Shown: positions 1-8,064 of the stretch, in pieces
Layout: each line of letters starts with the position of its first letter
How positions within the stretch are numbered: position 1 is the first letter of the stretch
Assembly (NCBI GenBank): GCA_017798145.1
Contig: CP059069.1
Location: 543,226 to 607,225, forward strand
Direction of reading: 5' to 3'
Length of the DNA stretch: 64,000 nt
DNA from: Akkermansiaceae bacterium
Lineage (GTDB): Bacteria; Verrucomicrobiota; Verrucomicrobiia; Verrucomicrobiales; Akkermansiaceae
Notes under the pieces: model-generated
The model's database searches: none
What the model saw: the letters and a program-made list of their open reading frames with translations, nothing else
What the model was told of the DNA's origin: nothing
Position numbers and translations under genes: made by a program

Positions 1-834
1 CTGCAGCTGCCGGGAGTGCGGGAAGAGGACTTGAATACCCTCGGCGGCGCGAGCTTCCCTGTGGAGCGGTGTTTTTCGTTGATCGGGACGAATCATAAGG
101 ATTACGAGCTGGCGATGAGCCGGAAGGCTGTGGGTCCCGGCAGCGATGGCTTGGTGATGTGTAAGCACGCCTACATCCACGGTTCTTCGCGTGCCTACGT
201 GCATCGCGCTCACAGCGGGCCTTACGGCTTGGTAAATTCGGAGGAGGGCTACCAGAACTTGCAGCGCTTTCTCTTCGGCGACACGGCGGTGGCGGTGAGG
301 CTTCGTGGATTGAAGATCGATAAAAAGCGCCTGCTCGCTGGTGACAATCGTCTGAAACTCACTTCGCTGCTGATCGAAGCAAAGGTTTCGATCCGCGGGG
401 TGCCGGTGGTAATGCACCGCCATGAGAAGGAACTCGGCTCTGGCTTACCCGTTTCGGAGAGGGATTTGAACAGGGGCGAGACGATCTTCCGGACTTTCCT
501 GATGAAAGGGATGCGTCCAGCGGACGAGGGCGACGGGATGTCCTGGTTCCGGATCCAGTTTCGCATCGTGCCGGTGATCTTCCGAGATGGCTGGCTATGG
601 AACGACACCGCGTTTGACGGCGAGGCGCTGTATGAGGCGGCCATTCAGATCGGAGCGGGTGATGTGGTGGATGGAAGGCGGAGAGTCGCGTGGAGCTGGG
701 GAAGTTTTTCACGAGGCGGGAGCGAGGAGGCGTGGATCGAAGCGGGCAAGGACGTCCATCGGATCCCTCTGCCGCCGGACGGAGGACCGCTGCTTGGCGG
801 GGAGTTGGAATTTGAGATCGAACCTTGGGTATGA
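1..834 (+). CDS. Alpha/beta-hydrolase-like protein, C-terminal part (5' end outside window)
   Basis: The reading frame is open to the first base of the window, so this is the 3' part of a longer gene; the GTG at 16 is probably internal. Residues early in the visible part (SDGLV, then AYVHRAHSG and NSEEGYQNL, then RFLFGD) resemble the C-terminal end of large bacterial lipase/esterase-like alpha/beta hydrolases, where the serine and aspartate of the triad would lie upstream and a histidine such as the one in HRAHSG could complete it. The remaining ~180 residues are beta-rich with no motif I recognise. Its stop overlaps the start of the synthase gene at 831 (ATGA), so it belongs to the operon that continues to 7630. 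A role in releasing or trimming a lipid product is inference. Family call moderate. Confidence 0.5.
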   Translation: MQLPGVREEDLNTLGGASFPVERCFSLIGTNHKDYELAMSRKAVGPGSDGLVMCKHAYIHGSSRAYVHRAHSGPYGLVNSEEGYQNLQRFLFGDTAVAVRLRGLKIDKKRLLAGDNRLKLTSLLIEAKVSIRGVPVVMHRHEKELGSGLPVSERDLNRGETIFRTFLMKGMRPADEGDGMSWFRIQFRIVPVIFRDGWLWNDTAFDGEALYEAAIQIGAGDVVDGRRRVAWSWGSFSRGGSEEAWIEAGKDVHRIPLPPDGGPLLGGELEFEIEPWV

Positions 835-2135
835 GCAAAACGAAAAATCAAATAGCGCATCAGGCGTTGAAGGGGTCAGTGCTTCACTACCTGCGTCAGC
901 ATGGGGTTGGAGCAGTGCAGCGAACTCGCCCGTATCTTGACTGGTGTGAGAGACGTGAGTGTAACGATGTATTTCCATTTCAACGAACATCCGAGGCGCT
1001 ACCCGGGCGTCAGATTATCGTTGATGGTGCGGATCATCTGGGTCCGATCCTGAACTTCAGTTCACAGGACTACCTCGGATTGGCGAGTGATCCACGAATG
1101 GGGGAGGCTGCCGCGCGGGCGGTTCGTGATTTTGGTGTGCACAGCGCGGGTTCCCCGGCTTTCTGTGGCAGCACGCGGATATCGCGGGACCTTGAGGCGA
1201 TGATTGCCGAGATCGTCGGTGGTGAGGAGGCGATGGTCTATGCCACAGGTTGGGCGGCGGGATATGGGGTGTTGGTCGGAATGATCCGTGAGGACGATGT
1301 GTTGCTAATGGACGCTCTGTCTCACAACTGCATTCAGGAAGGGGCGCGAGCCTGTGGTGCGGAAGTGCGGAAGTTTCGACATAACGATCTTGATCAGGTC
1401 TCGGAGATGCTTGCGGAGATTCGCGCTGAGCGACCGGATCGCGGTATTTTCGTGGTGGCTGAGAGTCTCTATTCGATGGATAGCGACTCACCTGATCTTG
1501 GGGTTCTTCTTGACCTGTGCGAAAAACATCAGGCGATTTCCATTCTCGATGTGGCCCATGATTTCGGGAGTATGGGAAACCATGGACGCGGGCTACTCGA
1601 CAGTGTGGAAGGGCGCTTGCCGGACGTTGTCCTAGGTTCATTCAGCAAAACCTTTGCAGCGAATGGTGGCTTCGCAGTAGGGAAGAGGGAGGTGATTCAC
1701 TATCTCCGGTTCTATGCTCCTTCGAGCCTCTTCAGCAACGCCATCTCTCCGATGCAGAGCGGTGTGGCGATGGAGGCTTTCCGGATTGCGTTTTCGGATG
1801 AGGGAGAAGAGCTGCGGGAGTTGCTGAATACTCGTGTCAATCTCCTGCGGAACGCGATGAACGAGAAAGGACTGCAGGTCCATGGGGATGCCTCACCGAT
1901 CTGTCCTGTCTTCGTTGGCGACGAGGGCTTGGCGCGACTGACCTCGAAGCACGTGGCCGAACTAGGCATGGCAGCCAACCTCGTCGAGTTCCCGGCAGTA
2001 GCACGCGGCAAGGCAAGGTTCCGTTTCCAAGTGATGGCGAGTCATGAGGAGGGAGATGTGCGGAGGGCTGCGGAAATCATGGCGGAAGCAAAACGAAGAG
2101 CGGAGGAGGAACTGAATGGAGCTGAAGCCGACTGA
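831..2135 (+). CDS. Alpha-oxoamine synthase family PLP enzyme (AONS/CqsA-like)
   Basis: A 434-residue fold-type I PLP enzyme of the alpha-oxoamine synthase family, whose members condense an acyl thioester with an amino acid, usually with decarboxylation, to an alpha-aminoketone. Visible hallmarks: a His for stacking on PLP in LSHNCIQEGA, the SMDSDSPDL segment, the Asp-x-Ala-His in ILDVAHDFG, and the PLP lysine in GSFSKTFAANGGF, about Lys273. The ATG at 831 overlaps the upstream stop by four bases and is preferred to the TTG at 825. The substrate cannot be read from sequence: BioF (biotin), serine palmitoyltransferase, CqsA/LqsA autoinducer synthases and PKS off-loading enzymes share this fold. 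Absence of other biotin genes and the exporter genes downstream argue against BioF. It overlaps the acyltransferase gene by 20 bp. Confidence 0.8.
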   Translation: MSKTKNQIAHQALKGSVLHYLRQHGVGAVQRTRPYLDWCERRECNDVFPFQRTSEALPGRQIIVDGADHLGPILNFSSQDYLGLASDPRMGEAAARAVRDFGVHSAGSPAFCGSTRISRDLEAMIAEIVGGEEAMVYATGWAAGYGVLVGMIREDDVLLMDALSHNCIQEGARACGAEVRKFRHNDLDQVSEMLAEIRAERPDRGIFVVAESLYSMDSDSPDLGVLLDLCEKHQAISILDVAHDFGSMGNHGRGLLDSVEGRLPDVVLGSFSKTFAANGGFAVGKREVIHYLRFYAPSSLFSNAISPMQSGVAMEAFRIAFSDEGEELRELLNTRVNLLRNAMNEKGLQVHGDASPICPVFVGDEGLARLTSKHVAELGMAANLVEFPAVARGKARFRFQVMASHEEGDVRRAAEIMAEAKRRAEEELNGAEAD

Positions 2136-2733
2136 ATTATTCCCCAGTGTCCGTCTTGTGAAAAACCAAGAGGACTGGAAGGAAGCTATGATCGTCCGCC
2201 AAAAGGGCTATCGACGCTACTTCTCCAAAGTGGAGGAAGTGATCGATTGCTTCGATACGGCCGATCATTCCGCGTTGTTACTCGCGCGATGTCCCGAGGG
2301 TAATCCTGTCGGCACGATCCGGGTTCTGGATCGTTCGCGTGGTGAGATCGAACTTGATCGCTTTGTCGATGTGGAGCAAGTGGCTGGTCTCGATGCGGGA
2401 CGCATGGTTGAGGCGACGCGGCTTTCGGTGCCCGCCGGACCTTGGGCACGGATGACGAAACTACTTCTCTGGAAGGCAGTCATGGAACATGGCCGCCGGG
2501 TCGAAGCTCGAAGGCTCGTGGTTTGGGTTCGAAAGGGAGCCGCCCGCGACTACCGCTTTCTATTGTTCGACAAGGTGCCAGGCGAGTTGGGTTTCAAGCA
2601 TCATACGCTGGGGGGGCACCATCATCAGATCCTGTGGACGGATCTGGCGGACGTTGACGAACGCTTCGAAGCGGCTGGGCATCCTTTGCATGGGTTCATG
2701 TTTCGCGAATCTCATTCGGAATATCTACCATGA
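2116..2733 (+). CDS. FeeM/LuxI-type N-acyltransferase (GNAT-fold)
   Basis: A 205-residue protein resembling the N-acyl amino acid synthase FeeM and LuxI autoinducer-synthase fold, which transfer acyl groups from acyl-ACP to an amine. Supporting stretches are the N-terminal RxKGY-like segment (VRQKGYRRYF), a central VGTIRVLDRS strand followed by LDRF, and MVEATRLSVP, which matches the conserved Glu-x-x-Arg-leu region of the family. The ATG at 2116 lies inside the end of the synthase gene, so the two are translationally coupled. An enzyme that could acylate the amine made by an alpha-oxoamine synthase is biochemically sensible, but the product is unknown. It could also be an acyl-homoserine-lactone-like signal synthase; no luxR-type regulator is visible nearby. 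Confidence 0.65.
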   Translation: MELKPTELFPSVRLVKNQEDWKEAMIVRQKGYRRYFSKVEEVIDCFDTADHSALLLARCPEGNPVGTIRVLDRSRGEIELDRFVDVEQVAGLDAGRMVEATRLSVPAGPWARMTKLLLWKAVMEHGRRVEARRLVVWVRKGAARDYRFLLFDKVPGELGFKHHTLGGHHHQILWTDLADVDERFEAAGHPLHGFMFRESHSEYLP

Positions 2734-3440
2734 AATCAGTAAATTGGACTCAATATGCGCAGGTGTATGATCTCATGACGGAGGTCAATCCCGCCTATCA
2801 GGAACTCCTTGGTGAGTTCGAAACGTTCCTTGGCAAGAGCGGGTTGCAGGCAGGGCAAGTGCTGGCAGATCTCGGAGCCGGGACTGGCAATTTTTCAACG
2901 CTGGCTGCTCGCTCGATTTCCGGTCTTGAGGTCATCCATATTGATGGAGATCCCATGATGAACGCTTTGGCAAAGACCAAGGATGGAGGTGGGAAAATGC
3001 GGATTCAAGAGGGAGATCTTGCCGAACTGAATATTGGGAAAGCCGCTTACGATGCGGTGGTTTCGGTACATGCGCTTTACACGCTTTCACAGCCAAAGGA
3101 GTTTCTAGCGAAGATCGCCAAGGGTTTGAAGCCAGGAGGAAAGGCGTTCCTATGTGATCTGGGAAGAGTTCTGGATATCGCTGACTGGCGAAGGTTCCTG
3201 ATGCGCAAGCTGATCGAGGAAAGAGGCTTGCTTCAAGCAGGAGCCATTGCGTGGCGTGGACGGAAAGTAGCATCTGAGAATCGACGAATCGCGAGTTGCC
3301 AAATTGATGGGCGCTATTGGACGCATTCACATGAGGAGTTCAGAGAAGCTGTCGAACAGGCCGGGATGAATATTCTGGAAAGTCGCGAAGCGTATCGTGG
3401 CTACAGCGACCTGGTGATTGCGGAGAGGAGAGAGAGATGA
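2730..3440 (+). CDS. Class I SAM-dependent methyltransferase
   Basis: A 236-residue small-molecule methyltransferase. The SAM-binding motif I is clear (VLADLGAGTGNFS, about residues 45-57), followed by an acidic end of strand 2 (HIDGD) and a post-I region AAYDAVVSVHALYTL, then a LKPGGKAFL motif typical of the UbiE/Methyltransf_11 group. The ATG overlaps the acyltransferase stop (ATGA at 2730) and its own stop overlaps the permease start (ATGA at 3437). Position between two lipid-type transferases and an exporter suggests it methylates the cluster product. The methylated atom cannot be told from sequence. Confidence 0.75.
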   Translation: MKSVNWTQYAQVYDLMTEVNPAYQELLGEFETFLGKSGLQAGQVLADLGAGTGNFSTLAARSISGLEVIHIDGDPMMNALAKTKDGGGKMRIQEGDLAELNIGKAAYDAVVSVHALYTLSQPKEFLAKIAKGLKPGGKAFLCDLGRVLDIADWRRFLMRKLIEERGLLQAGAIAWRGRKVASENRRIASCQIDGRYWTHSHEEFREAVEQAGMNILESREAYRGYSDLVIAERRER

Positions 3441-4573
3441 GAGGTGGCATGCCGTGGCTCATCACACGCCGGATGGCTGGCGCACATCTGGGGAAAGTCG
3501 TGGCGGCGGGTGTGGGAGTGACGGCGGGGTTCGTGCTGGCGCTAGCGCAGGTGGGCATGATGCTGGGGTGGATCGAGACTTCGACACTGGGAGTCAGTCG
3601 CGCCGAGGCAGACCTCTGGGTGGTGGGTGAGAAATCGCCGGCCTTCGATTACGGAAGTCCTATTCCCAGACAAAGACTCTATCAGGCGCGCTCGGTGGAG
3701 GGTGTGGCTTGGGCGGAGCCGCTCTTCATGGCGTGGACGGTGTGGAAGAGGCCGGATGGGCGGCAGGTGAACATCGAGATGGTGGGCGTGGACCGCGGGC
3801 TGGTTGGTGGCCCTGAGAGGATGGAAGCGGGAAGGCTGAGGGATGTGATGCGGGAGAAGTCAGTGGTGGTGGATGCGATGTATCTTGATCTGTTGGGCGT
3901 GGAGAAGGTCGGCGACCGACACGAGATTCAGGGTAGGCGGGCGGATGTGGTGGGGATCAGTGAAGGGGTGCGGACTTTCACGGCATCGCCTTTTGTTTTC
4001 ACCTCGATCGAGGATGCGATCCGATACGACCAGCGCTACAGGCACGATGAGATCACCTACGTGATGGTGAAATGTGAGCCTGGTGTGGCGGTGGACGTGG
4101 TGGCAGAGCGGTTGCGGCGCATGCTGCCTTCCGGCGAGGTGCTGACTGCTGAGGCGTTCCGTCTTCGTTCGGCGCGGTATTGGATGGTGGAAACAGGGAT
4201 CGGTTTCTCCGTGGTGGTGACGGCGCTGCTGGGTGTGGTGATCGGTGGGTTGGTGGTCAGTCAGACGCTTTTCGGATTATTGCAGGATCACCGTCCGCAT
4301 TATGCGACGATGCTGGCACTGGGTTTCCGTGAGCGAACGCTGGCGATGGTGGTGATGTTTCAGGCAGTGGGGCTGTGGGTGGTGGGCGCGGTGGGTGGCC
4401 TGGGGGTTTTCCTGGCCTTGAAGGTGGTGGCGGAGTCGTCGCCGGTGCCGCTGCGGATGACTTTTCCGGTTCTGGCGGGATTGTGGTTGGTGCAGTTGGC
4501 GACCTGCCTGGGGGCTGGCAAGTGGGTGCTTGCGAAGGTGCGAAAACTGGATCCTGTAACGGTTTTTTCCTGA
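3437..4573 (+). CDS. FtsX-like (DevC/MacB-type) ABC transporter permease
   Basis: A 378-residue inner-membrane permease. One transmembrane helix lies near the N-terminus (about residues 14-38), then a long periplasmic domain of ~200 residues, then three helices near the C-terminus (starting at about residues 255, 300 and 340). This 1+3 topology with a large periplasmic domain is the mechanotransmission-type FtsX/MacB/DevC permease. The gene is coupled to its ATPase, whose ATG overlaps the permease stop by one base (TGATG at 4571). In the DevBCA systems of cyanobacteria a homologous trio exports glycolipid through TolC, which fits the layout here. The name DevC is by analogy only. Confidence 0.75.
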   Translation: MRGGMPWLITRRMAGAHLGKVVAAGVGVTAGFVLALAQVGMMLGWIETSTLGVSRAEADLWVVGEKSPAFDYGSPIPRQRLYQARSVEGVAWAEPLFMAWTVWKRPDGRQVNIEMVGVDRGLVGGPERMEAGRLRDVMREKSVVVDAMYLDLLGVEKVGDRHEIQGRRADVVGISEGVRTFTASPFVFTSIEDAIRYDQRYRHDEITYVMVKCEPGVAVDVVAERLRRMLPSGEVLTAEAFRLRSARYWMVETGIGFSVVVTALLGVVIGGLVVSQTLFGLLQDHRPHYATMLALGFRERTLAMVVMFQAVGLWVVGAVGGLGVFLALKVVAESSPVPLRMTFPVLAGLWLVQLATCLGAGKWVLAKVRKLDPVTVFS

Positions 4574-5238
4574 TGAGTGCTGCCCTGAAATGCGAATCAA
4601 TCCGCCATGCCTACGGTGCCGGACCGGAGGTGCTGCGCGGTGTGGATCTCAACGTGGAGGAATCGGAGGCGGTGGTGTTGGTCGGTCCGAGTGGTTCGGG
4701 CAAGACCACCTTGCTCAGTATCGCGGGTTGTCTGCTGACGCCGAGCGAAGGAGTCCTGCAGGTAGGTGGTGCCGTGGCACAGCCCAACAATCTTTTGGAG
4801 ATGAGGAGAGAGCGGATTGGCTTCGTTTTTCAGCACGCACAGCTGCTGCCTTTTTTAAGCGTGAGGGAGAATCTGGAAGTGGTGGCGGCGAATCTAGGTG
4901 GAAGGAGTAAGGAGGCAACGGGTCGAATCCCGGATCTACTGGATCGACTGGGGATGGCGGAGCACGAAGGTAAGAAGGCATCCGTCCTTAGCGGTGGCCA
5001 GCGGCAGCGGGTCTCGGTGGCGCGGGCGCTACTGGGTAGACCGAAGTTGATCCTGGCGGACGAGCCGACGGCGGCGCTCGGCTGGGACCTGGGCCGAGTG
5101 GTGCTGGAACTGCTGATCGGCTCATGTCGCGAGGAAGGCTGCGGATTGCTAGTGGTGACTCATGACACCCGGCTGCTTCCGGATTTCGACCGGGTGGTGG
5201 GGATCGAGGACGGGCAGTTACAGGAGGTGAAACCATGA
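4573..5238 (+). CDS. ABC transporter ATPase (LolD/DevA/MacB type)
   Basis: A 221-residue nucleotide-binding subunit. Walker A is GPSGSGKT (residues 38-45), the ABC signature is LSGGQ (139-143), Walker B ends in ADEP with Asp163-Glu164, and the switch histidine is in VVTHD. The reading frame extends further upstream, but the ATG at 4573 directly overlaps the permease stop and gives the usual length for the LolD-like group, so it is chosen. The D-loop reads AALGWD rather than the usual ALD, a mild deviation. It powers the permease encoded just upstream; the adaptor gene follows with an ATGA overlap at 5235. Confidence 0.85.
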   Translation: MSAALKCESIRHAYGAGPEVLRGVDLNVEESEAVVLVGPSGSGKTTLLSIAGCLLTPSEGVLQVGGAVAQPNNLLEMRRERIGFVFQHAQLLPFLSVRENLEVVAANLGGRSKEATGRIPDLLDRLGMAEHEGKKASVLSGGQRQRVSVARALLGRPKLILADEPTAALGWDLGRVVLELLIGSCREEGCGLLVVTHDTRLLPDFDRVVGIEDGQLQEVKP

Positions 5239-6251
5239 ATATGACAATCGTGAAAAGATTGATCCTTGGTGTTGCGTGGATTTGGATTTGCTCCGGCTGC
5301 AGCGAGGAGCGGAGCAAAGAGAATTTCGAGACGCAGGTGAGTCAGGTCCACGCTCCTGGATACGTGGAGCCTGAGGGACGGATGAGGCGTTTGTCGTTTG
5401 CCGACAGTGGCGTTATCGGCATCCTGAAGGTTGACGTTGGTGATATGATCCAGAAGGGCGAGATTCTCGCTCAACTTGAATCGGCTGTCGAGGAGGCACG
5501 CGTGGAAGAGAGTCGGGCTGCTTTGAGTAGGGCGGAGGCTAAGCTGGCGCTCCTGCAAGCCGGGGCACATCCGCAGCGGATCAAGGCTTTGCGCGCGGAA
5601 GTCGAGGAAGCTCGGGCGGATTATCAATACCGTGAAGACGAGGCCGAGAGGTTGGAGAGCCTTTTCGCCGAGGATGGGATCTCTCTGAAGGAGATGGATC
5701 TGGCTCGTCACGAGGTGCTGCTTGCCAGCGCCCGGCTGGAGAAATGCCGCGCGAGATTGGAAGAAGCATTGAACATGGTAAGGTCGGAGGATCTTGCCGT
5801 GGCCCAGGCCGATGTCACAGCCGAGAAGGTTGCGCTGAAGCTGGCAGAGGAGCAATTGGAGCGCAGGGCGCTGCGGGCTCCAAGTGCCGGACGAGTCCTC
5901 GAGGTTTTTCTTCGCGAAGGTGAGCGGACGGAAAATGGGCCGATGATTCTTTTCGCGCCGGAGGGACCGTTGATGGTCCGGGCGGAGGTGGATGAGGGTT
6001 TCGTTGGACTGGTGCGGCCTGGCCAGCGGGCCTCGGTGATGATGCCCGGCTCGGATGGAGCGAACGTCCAGGGAGTGGTGTCAAAGGTGAAGCCTGTGAT
6101 GGGTGAAAAGCGCGTCTTCACCCGTGAGGCCCACGAGAGGCTGGATATTCAGGTTTTCGAGGTTTTTGTGGAACTGCCAGATTCGGAGGTCAACAAGTGG
6201 CAGTTTGGCATGGAGGTCGAGGTTGTTATCGAGATTGGGGGGGCGTCATGA
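5235..6251 (+). CDS. HlyD/DevB-like membrane-fusion lipoprotein (periplasmic adaptor)
   Basis: A 338-residue periplasmic adaptor. The N-terminus has a hydrophobic signal ending in a lipobox-like CSGC, so it is probably a lipoprotein. The first biotinyl-lipoyl-like half (GVIGILKVDVGDMIQKGEILAQLE) is followed by a long alpha-hairpin rich in Glu, Arg, Ala and Leu (about residues 90-200) and then the second half (APSAGRVLEVFLREGE), a beta-barrel segment and the C-terminal domain. This is the standard order for adaptors that join an inner-membrane ABC pump to a TolC channel. It is coupled to genes on both sides by ATGA overlaps. Confidence 0.8.
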   Translation: MNMTIVKRLILGVAWIWICSGCSEERSKENFETQVSQVHAPGYVEPEGRMRRLSFADSGVIGILKVDVGDMIQKGEILAQLESAVEEARVEESRAALSRAEAKLALLQAGAHPQRIKALRAEVEEARADYQYREDEAERLESLFAEDGISLKEMDLARHEVLLASARLEKCRARLEEALNMVRSEDLAVAQADVTAEKVALKLAEEQLERRALRAPSAGRVLEVFLREGERTENGPMILFAPEGPLMVRAEVDEGFVGLVRPGQRASVMMPGSDGANVQGVVSKVKPVMGEKRVFTREAHERLDIQVFEVFVELPDSEVNKWQFGMEVEVVIEIGGAS

Positions 6252-7630
6252 AGCTCCGGTTTTTCCCATTGGTCTTGTGCTTGGCTTCGGGTTGCACTCT
6301 CGGGCCGGATCCTGAGGCAGCCAATCCGGAGCTTCCGGAAAACCTCCGATCACTTGATCCTGGAAACGGCAATGGCTTCGGCGATTCGCCTTGGCGACAT
6401 CTTGTGAAGGATCGTGACCTCCGAAGGTTGGTCGAAATGGCACTGTCAGAAAACGCCGACCTGAAAGTTGCGCAGGCGCGAGTGCAGCGAGCGAGAGTGA
6501 GAGCGGGGATTGCATCGTCGCAGCGTTTTGCACGGCTGGACGGAGTGACGAGCGGAGCTGTATCCCGGCAGAACGAGGAGGAGAATCCGTTTCGCAGCCT
6601 GGTCAATCCGGACCGCTCGCCGATGGGATTCGGTCTGGAATACTCGTGGGAGATCGACTGGTGGGGAGGGAAACGAAGGAGACAACAGGCGGCTGGTTTT
6701 GAGGCGAATGCCAAAGAATGGGACAGGGCGGCACTGCAAACCGAAGTCGTGGCAGCGGTAGTCGGCGAGGCTTTGGAGATTCAATGCCTATTTCATCAGG
6801 TTGAGACCATGGAGCGCATCGTTGATCTTGAAACACAGTCGCTCGGCTGGATGCGCAATCGCCTGGATCGAGGTGAAGAGGTGAGGAGTAAGTTTCTCGA
6901 CGCGGAGCGTCGGTTAGCTGAGAACAAGCTGGAGGCGGAGAAATACCGCGAACGTTTGGGAATTGCCCAGCGTGCCTTGTCCGAATGGTGTGGACGTGAA
7001 AAAGTGTCGATAGATTTTCTTCGTGGAAATCAGGATATGGTTAGCCAAGGCCCGGGCGGGCCACTGCGAGCGGGCGTTGTCCTGCGCCGCCCCGATGTGG
7101 CGGCAGCGACCGCACGGTATCGGCGGGCGGTCGCCGCTATCGGCATCGCGGAGGCTTCCCGTTGGCCGGAGGTGCAGATCCTCGGCAGGTTCGGGCAAGT
7201 TTCATCCTCCTTCTCAGGCATATTCGAGAATGGTGCGACATCCTACGGACTTGGGCCGAGATTAATCCTACCGATTTTTGATGCTGGTGAAGGACGAATG
7301 CGTTCTGAAGAGGCGCTTGCAGCGGCAGAGGAAACGCATTCAGCATATGCCGGAGCCGTGCTCCGAGCATTGCGTGAAGTTGGCACCGCAGCGGACCGGT
7401 TGCAAAGTTCTCGCCGGATGCGGGAGGAGGCTGATCGATTGTATCGGATAGCTGGCGAGCAAGTGGCCACCGAAGAGCAGCGCGCCAAAGCGGGAGAGAG
7501 TAGCAAGGAGCCCACACGGCGTAGATCAATCGATGAGTGTCGCGCGGACATAGTCAGTCGGGAGATCCGGTGCAGAGAGGATGTCGCAACAACAGACCTC
7601 TACAGGGCGCTGGGTGGTGGGTGGAGATGA
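6248..7630 (+). CDS. NodT/TolC-family outer-membrane efflux lipoprotein
   Basis: A 460-residue outer-membrane channel. The ATG at 6248 overlaps the adaptor stop and yields a lipoprotein signal with SGC at about residues 15-17. Two outer-membrane efflux protein repeats are visible: a first with the ALSENADLKVAQARVQRAR helix, and a second after VLRRPDVAAATARYRRAVAAIG, the classic family motif, then LGPRLILPIFDAG. The C-terminus LYRALGGGW is also typical. It completes a full tripartite pump with the permease, ATPase and adaptor encoded upstream, so the operon carries its own exit channel. It is the last gene of the operon. Confidence 0.85.
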   Translation: MKLRFFPLVLCLASGCTLGPDPEAANPELPENLRSLDPGNGNGFGDSPWRHLVKDRDLRRLVEMALSENADLKVAQARVQRARVRAGIASSQRFARLDGVTSGAVSRQNEEENPFRSLVNPDRSPMGFGLEYSWEIDWWGGKRRRQQAAGFEANAKEWDRAALQTEVVAAVVGEALEIQCLFHQVETMERIVDLETQSLGWMRNRLDRGEEVRSKFLDAERRLAENKLEAEKYRERLGIAQRALSEWCGREKVSIDFLRGNQDMVSQGPGGPLRAGVVLRRPDVAAATARYRRAVAAIGIAEASRWPEVQILGRFGQVSSSFSGIFENGATSYGLGPRLILPIFDAGEGRMRSEEALAAAEETHSAYAGAVLRALREVGTAADRLQSSRRMREEADRLYRIAGEQVATEEQRAKAGESSKEPTRRRSIDECRADIVSREIRCREDVATTDLYRALGGGWR

Positions 7631-8064
7631 TGAGAAGCTCCTGCCGAGCCACAGGAAAATCTGCGAACGACTCTGCGGATTTGTTAAAGCTAGACCCGCG
7701 AAAATTCGACTGCGATCACGAAAGCTCAACCCGCCCGGACGTGTCCACGCAGCCAAGAGCCTTTCAAGCCATTATCGCTTCAGCGGGATCTTTTTCTTGC
7801 CTGCGGTCTTACAACTTCAAGTAGGCTGTCTTGCGGCTGTTCGCATCGTGGCTATCAGCGAACGTTTAGAGCTTGGCCGGGTCGATCAGGGGGGCGATGA
7901 TTTCAGGGGATGCTACGGCGGTTCCTCTCGATGAAAACGCGAGCGTAGCCAGTAGCCGTATTGTGAAAAAGCGCACGGCAGGAACATACCCACCCCAACC
8001 GGAGGGACAAGGCTATCGTGTTGCCACTTTATAAGCCGGGCAAGCTATCCCTCCTTCCGACCAC
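7631..8064. other. Intergenic region, no gene recognised
   Basis: About 430 bp separate the exporter operon from the convergent PcfJ-like gene. Short open frames here show no family motif and poor composition. I see no clear intrinsic terminator with a T-tract. It probably holds the 3' untranslated ends of both converging transcripts. Confidence 0.4.

Noticed and set aside
831..2135. Biotin synthesis gene bioF
   Set aside because: No other biotin genes are nearby and the operon continues into acyltransferase, methyltransferase and exporter genes, so the generic family name was kept.
7581..7934. A small gene downstream of the exporter operon
   Set aside because: It overlaps the end of the channel gene in another frame and has no motif or plausible composition.
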